DNA from: Pseudomonadota bacterium
GTDB taxonomy: Bacteria; Pseudomonadota; Gammaproteobacteria; Burkholderiales; Burkholderiaceae_C
Reading direction: 5' to 3'
NCBI GenBank assembly: GCA_021846965.1
Contig: JAJZWA010000001.1
Location: 1-64,000 of the forward strand
DNA: 64,000 bases
The notes under the pieces are model-generated. The model did not search any database. It saw nothing but the letters and a program-made list of their open reading frames with translations, and was not told where the DNA came from. A program made the position numbers and the translations under genes. This document shows, piece by piece, positions 55,113 to 64,000 of this stretch (positions are counted from its first letter, which is position 1; every line of letters starts with the position of its first letter).

Positions 55113-56567
55113 TCAGGCCTCGATGGCCGCGCGCAGCGCCTCGCCGACCTGCTGCGGATTGGCGCGCCCGCCGGTGGCCTTCATGACCTGGCCGACCAGG
55201 GCGTTGAGCGCCTTGGTCTTGCCGGCGCGGAATTCCTCGACGTTCTTCGGGTTGGCCGCGAGCACCGCGGCCACGGCCTCGGCGATGGCCGAGACGTCGC
55301 TGATCTGGCGCAGGCCGCGGGCGTCGATGATCGCATCCACGCCGCGCTCGCCCTGCCACAGCGCCGCGAACACCTCGCGCGCGGTCTTGCCCGACAAGGT
55401 GCCGTCGGCCTGACGAGCGATCAAGGCCGCCAGTTCCCCGGGCGCCACGGGGCAACGGGCCATGTCCAGCTCGTCGCGGTTGAGGGCCGCCGCCAGCTCG
55501 CCCATGATCCAGTTGGCCGCGGGCTTGGCCGCCGCTCCGGCGGCCAGGCAGGCCTCGAAGTAGGCGGCATGGGCCCGGCTCTGGGTCAGGTAGGCGGCGT
55601 CGGCCGTGCTCAGCCCATGCTGGTGCTCGAAGCGGGCGGCCATCTGCGCCGGAAGCTCGGGGAGCTCGGCGCGCACCCGCTCCACCCAGGCCGGCTCGAT
55701 CAGCAGCGGGGGCAGGTCGGGGTCGGGGAAGTAGCGGTAGTCGTGCGAGTCTTCCTTGGTGCGCATCGTGCGGGTCTCGCCCCGGTCGGGGTCGAACAGG
55801 CGGGTTTCCTGGCGCACCGTGCCGCCGTCCTCGATCAGCTCGGCCTGGCGCCGGGCCTCGAACTCGATGGCGCGCTCGAGAAAGCGGAAGCTGTTGAGAT
55901 TCTTGATCTCGCAGCGCGTGCCCAGGGGCGCCCCCGGCCTGCGCACCGACACGTTGGCGTCGCAGCGAAAGGAGCCTTCCTGCAGGTTGCCGTCGCAGAT
56001 GCCCAGCCACACCACCAGGGCGTGCAGCGCACGCGCGTAGGCCGCCGCCTCGGCGGGACTGCGCAGCACCGGCTCGCTGACGATCTCCAGCAGCGGCGTG
56101 CCGGCACGGTTCAAGTCGATGCCGGTGGCATCCTGGCCCGCCCAGTCCAGGCCGTGCACCGACTTGCCGGCATCTTCCTCCAGGTGCGCGCGGGTGAGCT
56201 GCGCCTGGCGCGGCTCACCGTCGAACACATAGGGCACCTTACCGCCCTGCACGACGGGGATCTCGAACTGGCTGATCTGGTAGCCCTTCGGAAGGTCCGG
56301 ATAGAAGTAGTTCTTGCGCGCGAACACCGACATGGGAGCCACCACGGCGCCCACCGCGAGCCCGAAGCGGATCGCCCGTTCCACCGCGCCCCGGTTGGTC
56401 ACCGGCAAGGTACCCGGCAACGCCAGGTCGACCTCGCTGGCCAGCATGTTCGGCTCGCGGCCGAACAGGTTCGGCGCATCGGAGAACATCTTCGACGCGG
56501 TGGACAGCTGGACGTGGGTTTCCAGCCCGATGACGATTTCCCAGCCGGGAAGGGCGAATGAGGACAT
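55113..56567 (-). CDS. gatB: Aspartyl/glutamyl-tRNA amidotransferase subunit B
   Basis: Subunit (484 residues) that phosphorylates misacylated Glu-tRNA(Gln) or Asp-tRNA(Asn) and channels ammonia to it. Typical blocks are [61 protein letters not shown] and KNLNSF, and the C-terminal YqeY-like tail. Last gene of gatCAB; gatA lies 43 bases upstream. Confidence 0.97.
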   Translation of the reverse strand: MSSFALPGWEIVIGLETHVQLSTASKMFSDAPNLFGREPNMLASEVDLALPGTLPVTNRGAVERAIRFGLAVGAVVAPMSVFARKNYFYPDLPKGYQISQFEIPVVQGGKVPYVFDGEPRQAQLTRAHLEEDAGKSVHGLDWAGQDATGIDLNRAGTPLLEIVSEPVLRSPAEAAAYARALHALVVWLGICDGNLQEGSFRCDANVSVRRPGAPLGTRCEIKNLNSFRFLERAIEFEARRQAELIEDGGTVRQETRLFDPDRGETRTMRTKEDSHDYRYFPDPDLPPLLIEPAWVERVRAELPELPAQMAARFEHQHGLSTADAAYLTQSRAHAAYFEACLAAGAAAKPAANWIMGELAAALNRDELDMARCPVAPGELAALIARQADGTLSGKTAREVFAALWQGERGVDAIIDARGLRQISDVSAIAEAVAAVLAANPKNVEEFRAGKTKALNALVGQVMKATGGRANPQQVGEALRAAIEA

Positions 56568-56609
56568 GGTGCTCGCTCGGAACTCGGGGCAAAGGGGGGC
56601 GTCAAGCCC

Positions 56610-58100
56610 TCAGACGGCCGGCGCGCGCAGGTGCCAGTCGGTCACGCGCTGCAGCTGGTGGGCGGCGTGCAGCAGCCCTGCCTCGCCGAAATGCGGCGCC
56701 ACCAGCTGCAGGCCCACGGGGCGCTGCGCGTGCTCTGCGCGCCCGAAGCCGGCGGGCACGCTCATCGCCGGCAGGCCGGCCAGGCTGGCCGGCAGCGTGT
56801 GCACGTCGGCCAGGTAGTTGGCCAGGGGATCGGCCTTCTCGCCCAGGTTCCAGGCCACGGTGGGGGCCACCGGGCCGGCGATCAGGTCACAGGAGCCGAA
56901 GGCGGCCAGGAAATCCTGCGCGATCAGGCGACGGATCTTCTGCGCCTGCAGGTAATAGGCGTCGTAGTAGCCGTGGGACAGCACGTAGGCGCCGGTCAGG
57001 ATGCGCCGCTTGACCTCCGGCCCGAAGCCTTCGGCCCGGCTGTTGGCGTACATCTCCGCCAGGTCGGCGTACTGCTCGGCACGGTGCCCGTAACGCACGC
57101 CGTCGAAACGCGACAGGTTGCTCGAGGCCTCGGCCGGCGCCAGGATGTAGTAGGCCGCCACCGACAACGCGCTGCGCGGCAGATCGATGTCCACCAGTTG
57201 CGCGCCCAGGTCGCGCAACTGCCGCAGGGCCTCGCGCACCGCCTGCTCCACGTCGTCGGCCAGGCCTTGCGCGAACCACTCGCGCGGCAGGCCGATGCGC
57301 AGGCCGGACAGCGGGCGCGCCGCATCGGCGCCCTCGCGGGGCGCGTCCAGCGCGGCCGTGTAGTCGGGCACCGCGTGCTGCACGCTGGTGGAGTCGCGCG
57401 GATCGAATCCGACCATGGCGCCCAGCACCAGCGCGCAATCCCAGGCGCTGCGCGCCATCGCTCCCGCCTGGTCCAGGCTGGAGGCGTAGGCGATCATGCC
57501 GTAGCGCGAGCACAGGCCGTAGGTCGGCTTGATGCCGGTGATGCCGCAGAAGGCCGCCGGCTGGCGGATCGAGCCGCCGGTGTCGGTGCCGGTCGCCGCC
57601 GGCACCAGTCGCGCCGCGACCGCGGCGGCCGAGCCGCCGGAGGAGCCGCCGGGCACGGCCCGGGGATCCCAGGGGTTGCGCACCGGGCCGAAGGCCGAGT
57701 TCTCATTGGACGAACCCATGGCGAACTCGTCCATATTGGTCTTGCCCACGCACACGGCTCCGGCCTCGCGCAGGCGCGCCACCACGGTGGCGTCGAAGGG
57801 GCTGCGGTAGCCGGCCAGCATGCGCGAGCCGGCGGTGGTGGGCATGTCGCGGGTGACGAACACGTCCTTGTGGGCCAGGGGCAGGCCCAGCAGCGCGGAA
57901 CTCGCCCCGGCGGCACGCGCGGCATCGGCCGCCCGCGCGGCCTGCAGTGCGCCCTCGGCGTCCACGTGCAGGAAGGCGCCCAGTTGCGCCTGGCGCTCGA
58001 TGCGCGCCAGGTGCTCGCCCACGAGTTCCACGCTGGACGCGCGCCCTTCGCGCAGCGCCCGGGCCTGGGCGCGCAGGTCCTGCTCGGCCAGCGCGCTCAT
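56610..58100 (-). CDS. gatA: Aspartyl/glutamyl-tRNA amidotransferase subunit A
   Basis: Amidase subunit (496 residues) releasing ammonia from glutamine. The amidase-signature triad region is clear: LPLAHKDVF (Lys), [14 protein letters not shown] and [17 protein letters not shown] (cis-Ser and Ser nucleophile). ATG 58100 overlaps the gatC stop by ATGA. Confidence 0.97.
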   Translation of the reverse strand: MSALAEQDLRAQARALREGRASSVELVGEHLARIERQAQLGAFLHVDAEGALQAARAADAARAAGASSALLGLPLAHKDVFVTRDMPTTAGSRMLAGYRSPFDATVVARLREAGAVCVGKTNMDEFAMGSSNENSAFGPVRNPWDPRAVPGGSSGGSAAAVAARLVPAATGTDTGGSIRQPAAFCGITGIKPTYGLCSRYGMIAYASSLDQAGAMARSAWDCALVLGAMVGFDPRDSTSVQHAVPDYTAALDAPREGADAARPLSGLRIGLPREWFAQGLADDVEQAVREALRQLRDLGAQLVDIDLPRSALSVAAYYILAPAEASSNLSRFDGVRYGHRAEQYADLAEMYANSRAEGFGPEVKRRILTGAYVLSHGYYDAYYLQAQKIRRLIAQDFLAAFGSCDLIAGPVAPTVAWNLGEKADPLANYLADVHTLPASLAGLPAMSVPAGFGRAEHAQRPVGLQLVAPHFGEAGLLHAAHQLQRVTDWHLRAPAV

Positions 58101-58405
58101 TCCACCACCCTCGGCACGATGAACATGCCCTCCTGCGCGGCGGCGGCGTTGGACAGCGCCACCTCGCGCAGCCGGGCCTCGGGCGCTCGCGCCGCGTCCT
58201 CGCGCAGGCGCAGCGGAAGTTCCCCGAGCACGGCCAGCGGATGGGCCAGGGGCTCCACGCCGGAGGTATCGACGGCGCGCATCGGCTCCACCACCTCGGT
58301 GAAAAAGGCGTTGATCTGTTCGAGCATCTCGGCCTGTTCGGCCGTGTCCAGGCGCAGTCTTGCGAGGCTGGCGATGCGTTGGATGTCGCTGGATTGCAGG
58401 GGCAT
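58097..58405 (-). CDS. gatC: Aspartyl/glutamyl-tRNA amidotransferase subunit C
   Basis: Small (102-residue) linker subunit that wraps around GatA and Gat[13 protein letters not shown] near the start and [35 protein letters not shown] at the end match the family. Start ATG 58405 (MPLQSSDIQ) is preferred over upstream frames. Confidence 0.94.
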   Translation of the reverse strand: MPLQSSDIQRIASLARLRLDTAEQAEMLEQINAFFTEVVEPMRAVDTSGVEPLAHPLAVLGELPLRLREDAARAPEARLREVALSNAAAAQEGMFIVPRVVE

Positions 58406-59610
<1,205 letters not shown>

Positions 59611-59649
59611 GACTCGCGCGGGGCACGCCCCGTGCGCGCGCATCACGCG

Positions 59650-60552
59650 ATGGCCTTCGCAACCCTGGAGCGCTCCCCGCCGCCGTTTTTCCGGCAAGGA
59701 CCGTCGGCGGCCGCCCGGCTTGTGTTCTACGCGGCACTGTCCTTGCTGGCCATGGCGCTGGACGCTCGCTGGCACCTGCTGGGGCCGTTGCGCCTGGGCA
59801 TCGACGTGTCCCTCACCCCGGTGGTGGAGATGGCGCGCAGCCCCTGGCTGGCCTGGAGCGCGCTGAGCAGCCGCGCCGAATCCCTGCACAGCGCGCAGGC
59901 CGAGCTGGCCCTGGCGCAAAAGCGCAACCTGGAGCTTTCGCTGCAGGCCCAGCGCGAAGCCGACCTGGAACGCCAGAACACCCTGCTGCGCCAATTGCTG
60001 CAACTGCGCGCGGCCGTGCCCGTGCACGCGACCGCGGCGCAGATCGTCGCGCAGGCACGCGACCCCTTCTCGCGCAAGCTGCTGCTGGATCGTGGCTCCG
60101 CCGCCGGCATCGAGCCGGGCTCCCCGGTGATCGACGCCCACGGGCTGCTGGGCCAGGTGACCATGCTCTCCCCGCTGGGCGCGCAGGTCACGCTGATCAC
60201 CGACCGCGATTCGGCCGTGCCGGTGGAGGTGGCGCGCAACCGCGCGCGCGGCGTGCTGGTGGGCGACGCCGGCACCAGCCCGGGAGGCCTGCAATTGCTA
60301 TGGCAGGCCAACGACGGCGACCTGCGTGCGGGCGATGTGCTGGTGACCAGCGGGCTCGACGGGGTCTACCCCGCCGGCCTGGCGGTGGCGCGCATCGTGA
60401 AGGTCACGCGCGAGCCCGATTCGGCTTTCGCCCGTGTGCTGTGCGCACCGCTGGCGCAGGTCGACGCGGGGCGCTACGTGCTCGTGCTCACCCCGCAGCG
60501 CCCGCTGGCGCCGGCGCCCAAGGTGCCCGCGACGCCGGCGCGCCGGCGATGA
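59650..60552 (+). CDS. mreC: Rod shape-determining protein MreC
   Basis: Membrane-anchored periplasmic scaffold of 300 residues. A short cytoplasmic tail with the common PPFFRQGPS, one helix (about 22-38), a coiled coil (about 65-115), and a beta-barrel core (RDPFSRKLLLDRGSAAGIEPGSPVIDAHGLLGQV, LTSGLDGVYPAGL-type end). ATG 59650 is preferred; a GTG at 59632 would add six residues. Confidence 0.95.
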   Translation: MAFATLERSPPPFFRQGPSAAARLVFYAALSLLAMALDARWHLLGPLRLGIDVSLTPVVEMARSPWLAWSALSSRAESLHSAQAELALAQKRNLELSLQAQREADLERQNTLLRQLLQLRAAVPVHATAAQIVAQARDPFSRKLLLDRGSAAGIEPGSPVIDAHGLLGQVTMLSPLGAQVTLITDRDSAVPVEVARNRARGVLVGDAGTSPGGLQLLWQANDGDLRAGDVLVTSGLDGVYPAGLAVARIVKVTREPDSAFARVLCAPLAQVDAGRYVLVLTPQRPLAPAPKVPATPARRR

Positions 60553-60574
60553 GCGCGCCGGACGGGGGGCGGGC

Positions 60575-61129
60575 ATGAATTCCCTGCGCGGGCCGCGCGC
60601 TTCGCCGGCCGACGCCAATCCCCGCGGCGAGGTGCTGCTGCTGGCGGCACGGCCGTGGTTCATCTGGTTCACCCTGGTGGCCGCGCTGGTGATCGAGTTC
60701 ATGCCGGTGGGACGCCTGCCCTGGCTGCCCGACCTGCTGGCCATGACCCTGGTGTTCTGGGTCGTGCACCAGCCGCGCCGGGTGGGCATCGGCGCCGGTT
60801 TCGTGTTCGGGCTGCTGATCGACGCCCAGCATGCGGCCCTTCTGGGTGAGCATGCGCTGGCCTACAGCCTGCTGGCCTTTTTCGCCGTCATGCTGCATCG
60901 TCGCCTGCTGTGGTTCTCGCTGCATCAGCAGGCGCTGCAGATCCTGCCCCTGTTCGCCGCCGCGCGCCTGCTCGAGTTCCTCGTGGCCATGATGTCCGGC
61001 GGCTCGCCGCCGGGCCTGAGCTACGCGGTGGCGCCACTGCTGCAGGCGGCGTTATGGCCCCTGCTGAGCTGGCTCCTGCTGGCGCCGCAGCGGCGCGCGC
61101 CCGCCCCCGACGAGAATCGGCCGCTGTGA
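60575..61129 (+). CDS. mreD: Rod shape-determining protein MreD
   Basis: Integral membrane protein of 184 residues with five or six helices (WFIWFTLVAALVIEFMPVG, LPDLLAMTLVFWVVHQP, GFVFGLLIDAQHAALLGEHALAYSLLAFFAV), links MreC to the elongation complex. Its stop overlaps the GTG of mrdA (GTGA). Confidence 0.93.
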   Translation: MNSLRGPRASPADANPRGEVLLLAARPWFIWFTLVAALVIEFMPVGRLPWLPDLLAMTLVFWVVHQPRRVGIGAGFVFGLLIDAQHAALLGEHALAYSLLAFFAVMLHRRLLWFSLHQQALQILPLFAAARLLEFLVAMMSGGSPPGLSYAVAPLLQAALWPLLSWLLLAPQRRAPAPDENRPL

Positions 61130-63351
61130 ACAGCCCGGAATTGAAGAACGTCGGGCGCGAGCTGATGCGCTTCCGGCGCCGGCTGCTGCTTGCCGTGGGT
61201 GGCGTGGTGCTGGCCTTCGGACTGCTCATCGGGCGCTGGCTGTGGCTGCAGGTGCTGCGCCACCGCCAATACTCGCTGCAGGCGCGGGACAACCGCGTGG
61301 CCATCGTTCCCGTGCAACCCTCGCGCGGGCTCATCGTCGACCGCAACGGCATCGTGCTGGCCGACAATTTCGCCGCCTACACCCTGGAGATCACCCCCAG
61401 CAAGACGGTGGGCCTGGCCGCCACCATCGCCGCGCTGCGCGAGGTGGTGCCGATCTCCCCGCATGACGAGCGCCGCTTCCACGCGCTGCTGGCGCAGAAC
61501 CGCAGTTTCGAGTCCATTCCCATCCGCAGCCGGCTCAGCGATGCCGAGGTTGCTCGCTTCGTCGCGCAGCGCTTTCGCTTTCCCGGGGTGGAAGTGCACG
61601 CCAGGCTGTTCCGCTCCTATCCCCTGGGCTCTCTGGGCTGCCATGTGATCGGGATGGTCGGACGCATCAATGCCAACGAGCAGCAGCAGCTGCAGGATTC
61701 CGACCAGGCCGCGAACTACCAGGGGGCCGACCACATCGGCAAGACCGGGGTGGAGCTGGGCTGGGAGCGCCAGCTGCACGGCACCATCGGCTTCGACGAG
61801 GTGGAGGTGAATGTCGCGGGCAAGCCGGTGCGCAAGCTGCGCAGCAAGCCTCCGGTGCCCGGCAGCACCCTGGTGCTGTCTCTGGACGCGCGCATGCAAA
61901 AGCTGGCGGAGGACCTGTACGGCGACCGCAGCGGGGCCTGCGTGGCGATGGATCCACGCTCCGGCGAGGTGCTGGTCATGGCCTCCATGCCCACCTTCGA
62001 TCCCAATCTGTTCGTCGAGGGCATCGATCCCCAGAACTGGAACCAGCTCAACACCGATCCGCGCCGCCCCCTGCTCGACCGTGTGCTGCGCGGCACCTTC
62101 CCGCCAGGCTCCACCTACAAGCCCTACCTGGCCATGGGTGCGCTCACCCTGGGCCTGCGTACTCCCAGCTACATCCTGAACGATCCGGGCTTTTTCATGC
62201 TCGGCCACCACAAGTTCCGTGACGACGTGCCGGGCGGCCACGGCAAGGTGGATATGCACAAGGCCATCGAAGTCTCCTGCGACACCTATTTCTACATGGT
62301 GGCGAACGACTGGGGCGTGGACGGCATGCATGACTGGACGCGCCACTTCGGCTTCGGACGCCTGAGCGGCGTGGACCTGCCCGGCGAGGTGCGCGGCATC
62401 CTGCCCTCCAAGGCCTGGAAGAAGCGCGCCTTCAAGACCCCCGCGCTGCAGCGCTGGTATGCCGGCGAGACCATCAGCCTGGGCATCGGCCAGGGCTACA
62501 ACAGCTTCACCCCCATCCAGCTGGCCAACGCGCTGGCCACCATGGCCAATGGAGGCACGCGCTTCAAGCCCCGGGTGGTCCGCATGGTGGAAGACATGAG
62601 CACCCACCGTTTCGTGGCGACCCCGGTGGAAGTGGCCGAGCGCCTGCGCCTGGACCCCGGCTACTGGCAGGTGGTGCACGACGGCATGGTGGCGGTGAAC
62701 GCGGGCAAGCAGGGCACGGCCTACGCGGTGTTCAAGGACGCCCCCTACACCAGCGCGGGCAAGACCGGAACCGCGCAGGTGTTCACCGTGGGACAGCACC
62801 AGCACTACGACGCCGCCGACCTCGCCCGCCACCTGCTGGACCACGCCCTCTACACGGTGTGGGCCCCGGCCGACAACCCCACCATCTGCGTCGCGCTGAT
62901 CGTCGAGCACGCGGGCTGGGGCGCCAGTGCCGCCGCGCCCATCGCGCGCAAGCTGATCGACTATCACCTGCTGGGCACCTTGCCCAGCGATGACGAGATC
63001 CAGAAGATCTCGGGGCGCAAGCCCACGCCGCTGCCGTTTCGCTATGCGGGCGCGCGCGACGGCCTGCCCCCGGTTCCCGGGGCGCACGCGCCGCCGCCGC
63101 ATCCGGGCGCTTCCTCGGCCGCCGAGGCATCGAGCGCCGCGGCCCCACCGGTGCAGCCCTGGCCCGCGCCGGCGCCGGCTTCGGAGCCCGCGGCGCCGCG
63201 CGCGGGCAGCGCCGGCGCTCGCGCCGCGGCCGTGGGCGCGCTGCAACGCGAAGGGCGCTACGTGCCGACCCGCTGCGGCGCGGGCCCGCTGTTCAGCCGT
63301 TTCGGCGCCGCGCCGGAATGCCCCGATCCGGACCAGGGAGAGCGCCTGTGA
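61126..63351 (+). CDS. mrdA: Penicillin-binding protein 2 with a long C-terminal tail
   Basis: Class B transpeptidase that cross-links lateral-wall peptidoglycan, 741 residues. One membrane helix (about 20-40), a dimerisation domain, and the transpeptidase with SxxK at Ser329 (GSTYK), the SCD motif (VSCDTYFY) and KTG at Lys546 (AGKTGTAQ). After about residue 640 follows a Pro/Ala-rich extension of about 100 residues, not present in the 633-residue E. coli protein. The start is GTG 61126, overlapping mreD. Confidence 0.95.
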   Translation: MNSPELKNVGRELMRFRRRLLLAVGGVVLAFGLLIGRWLWLQVLRHRQYSLQARDNRVAIVPVQPSRGLIVDRNGIVLADNFAAYTLEITPSKTVGLAATIAALREVVPISPHDERRFHALLAQNRSFESIPIRSRLSDAEVARFVAQRFRFPGVEVHARLFRSYPLGSLGCHVIGMVGRINANEQQQLQDSDQAANYQGADHIGKTGVELGWERQLHGTIGFDEVEVNVAGKPVRKLRSKPPVPGSTLVLSLDARMQKLAEDLYGDRSGACVAMDPRSGEVLVMASMPTFDPNLFVEGIDPQNWNQLNTDPRRPLLDRVLRGTFPPGSTYKPYLAMGALTLGLRTPSYILNDPGFFMLGHHKFRDDVPGGHGKVDMHKAIEVSCDTYFYMVANDWGVDGMHDWTRHFGFGRLSGVDLPGEVRGILPSKAWKKRAFKTPALQRWYAGETISLGIGQGYNSFTPIQLANALATMANGGTRFKPRVVRMVEDMSTHRFVATPVEVAERLRLDPGYWQVVHDGMVAVNAGKQGTAYAVFKDAPYTSAGKTGTAQVFTVGQHQHYDAADLARHLLDHALYTVWAPADNPTICVALIVEHAGWGASAAAPIARKLIDYHLLGTLPSDDEIQKISGRKPTPLPFRYAGARDGLPPVPGAHAPPPHPGASSAAEASSAAAPPVQPWPAPAPASEPAAPRAGSAGARAAAVGALQREGRYVPTRCGAGPLFSRFGAAPECPDPDQGERL

Positions 63352-64000
63352 ACACGGTCATCAACCGCGCCTCGCTGCGCCAGCGCCTGCGCCCCTACGT
63401 CACCGGCTTCGACGTGCCGCTGCTGGGCGCCCTGCTGGTGCTGGTGGGCATCGGCTGCATCGTGCTGTTCTCCGCCCTGCAGGGGCAGCCCATCCACTTC
63501 AGCGACCAGTTGCGCAATCTGCTGTTCGGGCTGCTGGTGCTGTTCGTGGTGGCGCAGATTCCGCCGCAGCGCCTGATGCAGGCGGCCGTCCCGCTGTACG
63601 CGCTGGGGGTCGCATTGCTGGTGGCCACCGCCGCCTTCGGCCTGGTCCGCAAGGGCGCGCGCCGCTGGCTGGACGTCGGCGTGGTGATCCAGCCCTCCGA
63701 GGTGATGAAGATCGCCATGCCGCTGATGCTGGCTTGGTATTTCCAGAAGCGCGAGGGCCTGATCCGGCTGCGTGACTACGGCTACGCCGGACTGTTGCTG
63801 GCCGTTCCGGTGGGCCTGATCATGAAGCAGCCCGACCTGGGCACCGCGATGCTGGTGCTGTCGACCGGATTTTTCGTGATCTTCTTCGCCGGCCTGTCCT
63901 GGCGCGTCTTGCTGGCTGGAGCGCTGGCGGCGGCGGCCGCGGCCCCCGTGCTCTGGCATTTCATGCACGACTACCAGCGCCAGCGCATCCTCATGCTGCT
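63348..64000 (+). CDS. rodA: Rod shape-determining protein RodA (partial)
   Basis: Lipid II polymerase of the SEDS family, partner of PBP2. The window ends after about 217 codons. Helices and conserved parts are present: LVLVGIGCIVLFSA, GARRWLDVGVVIQPSEVMKIAMPLMLAWYF and MKQPDLGTAMLVLSTG. The start is GTG 63348, overlapping the mrdA stop. Confidence 0.94.
   Translation, partial: MNTVINRASLRQRLRPYVTGFDVPLLGALLVLVGIGCIVLFSALQGQPIHFSDQLRNLLFGLLVLFVVAQIPPQRLMQAAVPLYALGVALLVATAAFGLVRKGARRWLDVGVVIQPSEVMKIAMPLMLAWYFQKREGLIRLRDYGYAGLLLAVPVGLIMKQPDLGTAMLVLSTGFFVIFFAGLSWRVLLAGALAAAAAAPVLWHFMHDYQRQRILML

Overview
The window is chromosomal DNA from a high-GC bacterium, most likely a betaproteobacterium of the order Burkholderiales. 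The main evidence is gatCAB divergent from mreBCD-mrdA-rodA, a single-chain indolepyruvate oxidoreductase under an Lrp-type regulator, and an Azoarcus/Burkholderia-type coenzyme A route for 2-aminobenzoate. I see no rRNA, tRNA, insertion sequence, phage gene or CRISPR array. Almost every gene has the same strong GC bias, so nothing looks recently acquired.

Layout. (1) 1-4.2 kb: a branched-chain-amino-acid-type ABC binding protein (cut by the window edge), glutamate dehydrogenase, a divergent HypT-like LysR regulator with a T-N11-A box between them, and a rhodanese protein. (2) 4.3-9.35 kb: a 1684-residue c-di-GMP protein (MASE1, GAF domains, GGDEF, a globin-like sensor domain, EAL). (3) 9.4-13.7 kb: AraC-type PobR-like regulator divergent from pobA and the two subunits of protocatechuate 4,5-dioxygenase, then a convergent alpha/beta hydrolase. 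(4) 14.0-23.4 kb: a nine-gene aromatic acyl-CoA operon (CoA ligase, MarR regulator, fused flavin monooxygenase/reductase, SDR, enoyl-CoA hydratase, two acyl-CoA dehydrogenases, thioesterase, Rid-family protein), best read as aerobic 2-aminobenzoyl-CoA degradation. (5) 23.4-28.9 kb: four major facilitator transporters. (6) 28.9-30.6 kb: a VirK/YbjX protein and an acetyltransferase. (7) 30.9-37.5 kb: cytochrome bd oxidase cydAB with an unusual two-helix CydX-like subunit, convergent with cydDC. (8) 37.8-40.6 kb: a PAS-rich c-di-GMP phosphodiesterase with a degenerate GGDEF domain. (9) 40.6-44.9 kb: Lrp regulator divergent from indolepyruvate ferredoxin oxidoreductase. (10) 44.9-54.2 kb: one minus-strand run holding a tightly packed set of adenylating, amidating and carrier-protein genes (asparagine-synthase-like, AMP ligase, ACP, NAD-synthetase-like, HemK-like methyltransferase, GNAT), preceded by an SDR without the usual catalytic Tyr, an EamA exporter and exonuclease III. 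This is the best candidate for an undescribed biosynthetic system. (11) 54.4-58.4 kb: a periplasmic DUF4124-like protein and gatCAB. (12) 58.6-64 kb: mreB, mreC, mreD, mrdA and the start of rodA, the cell-shape operon.

How it fits together. Regions 3 and 4 funnel 4-hydroxybenzoate and probably 2-aminobenzoate into central metabolism, with nearby exporters or importers. Regions 2, 7 and 8 link oxygen or redox sensing, a high-affinity oxidase and c-di-GMP turnover. Several strong dyads lie in front of operons (2640-2654, 10390-10409, 30751-30779, 41142-41162) and are good operator candidates.
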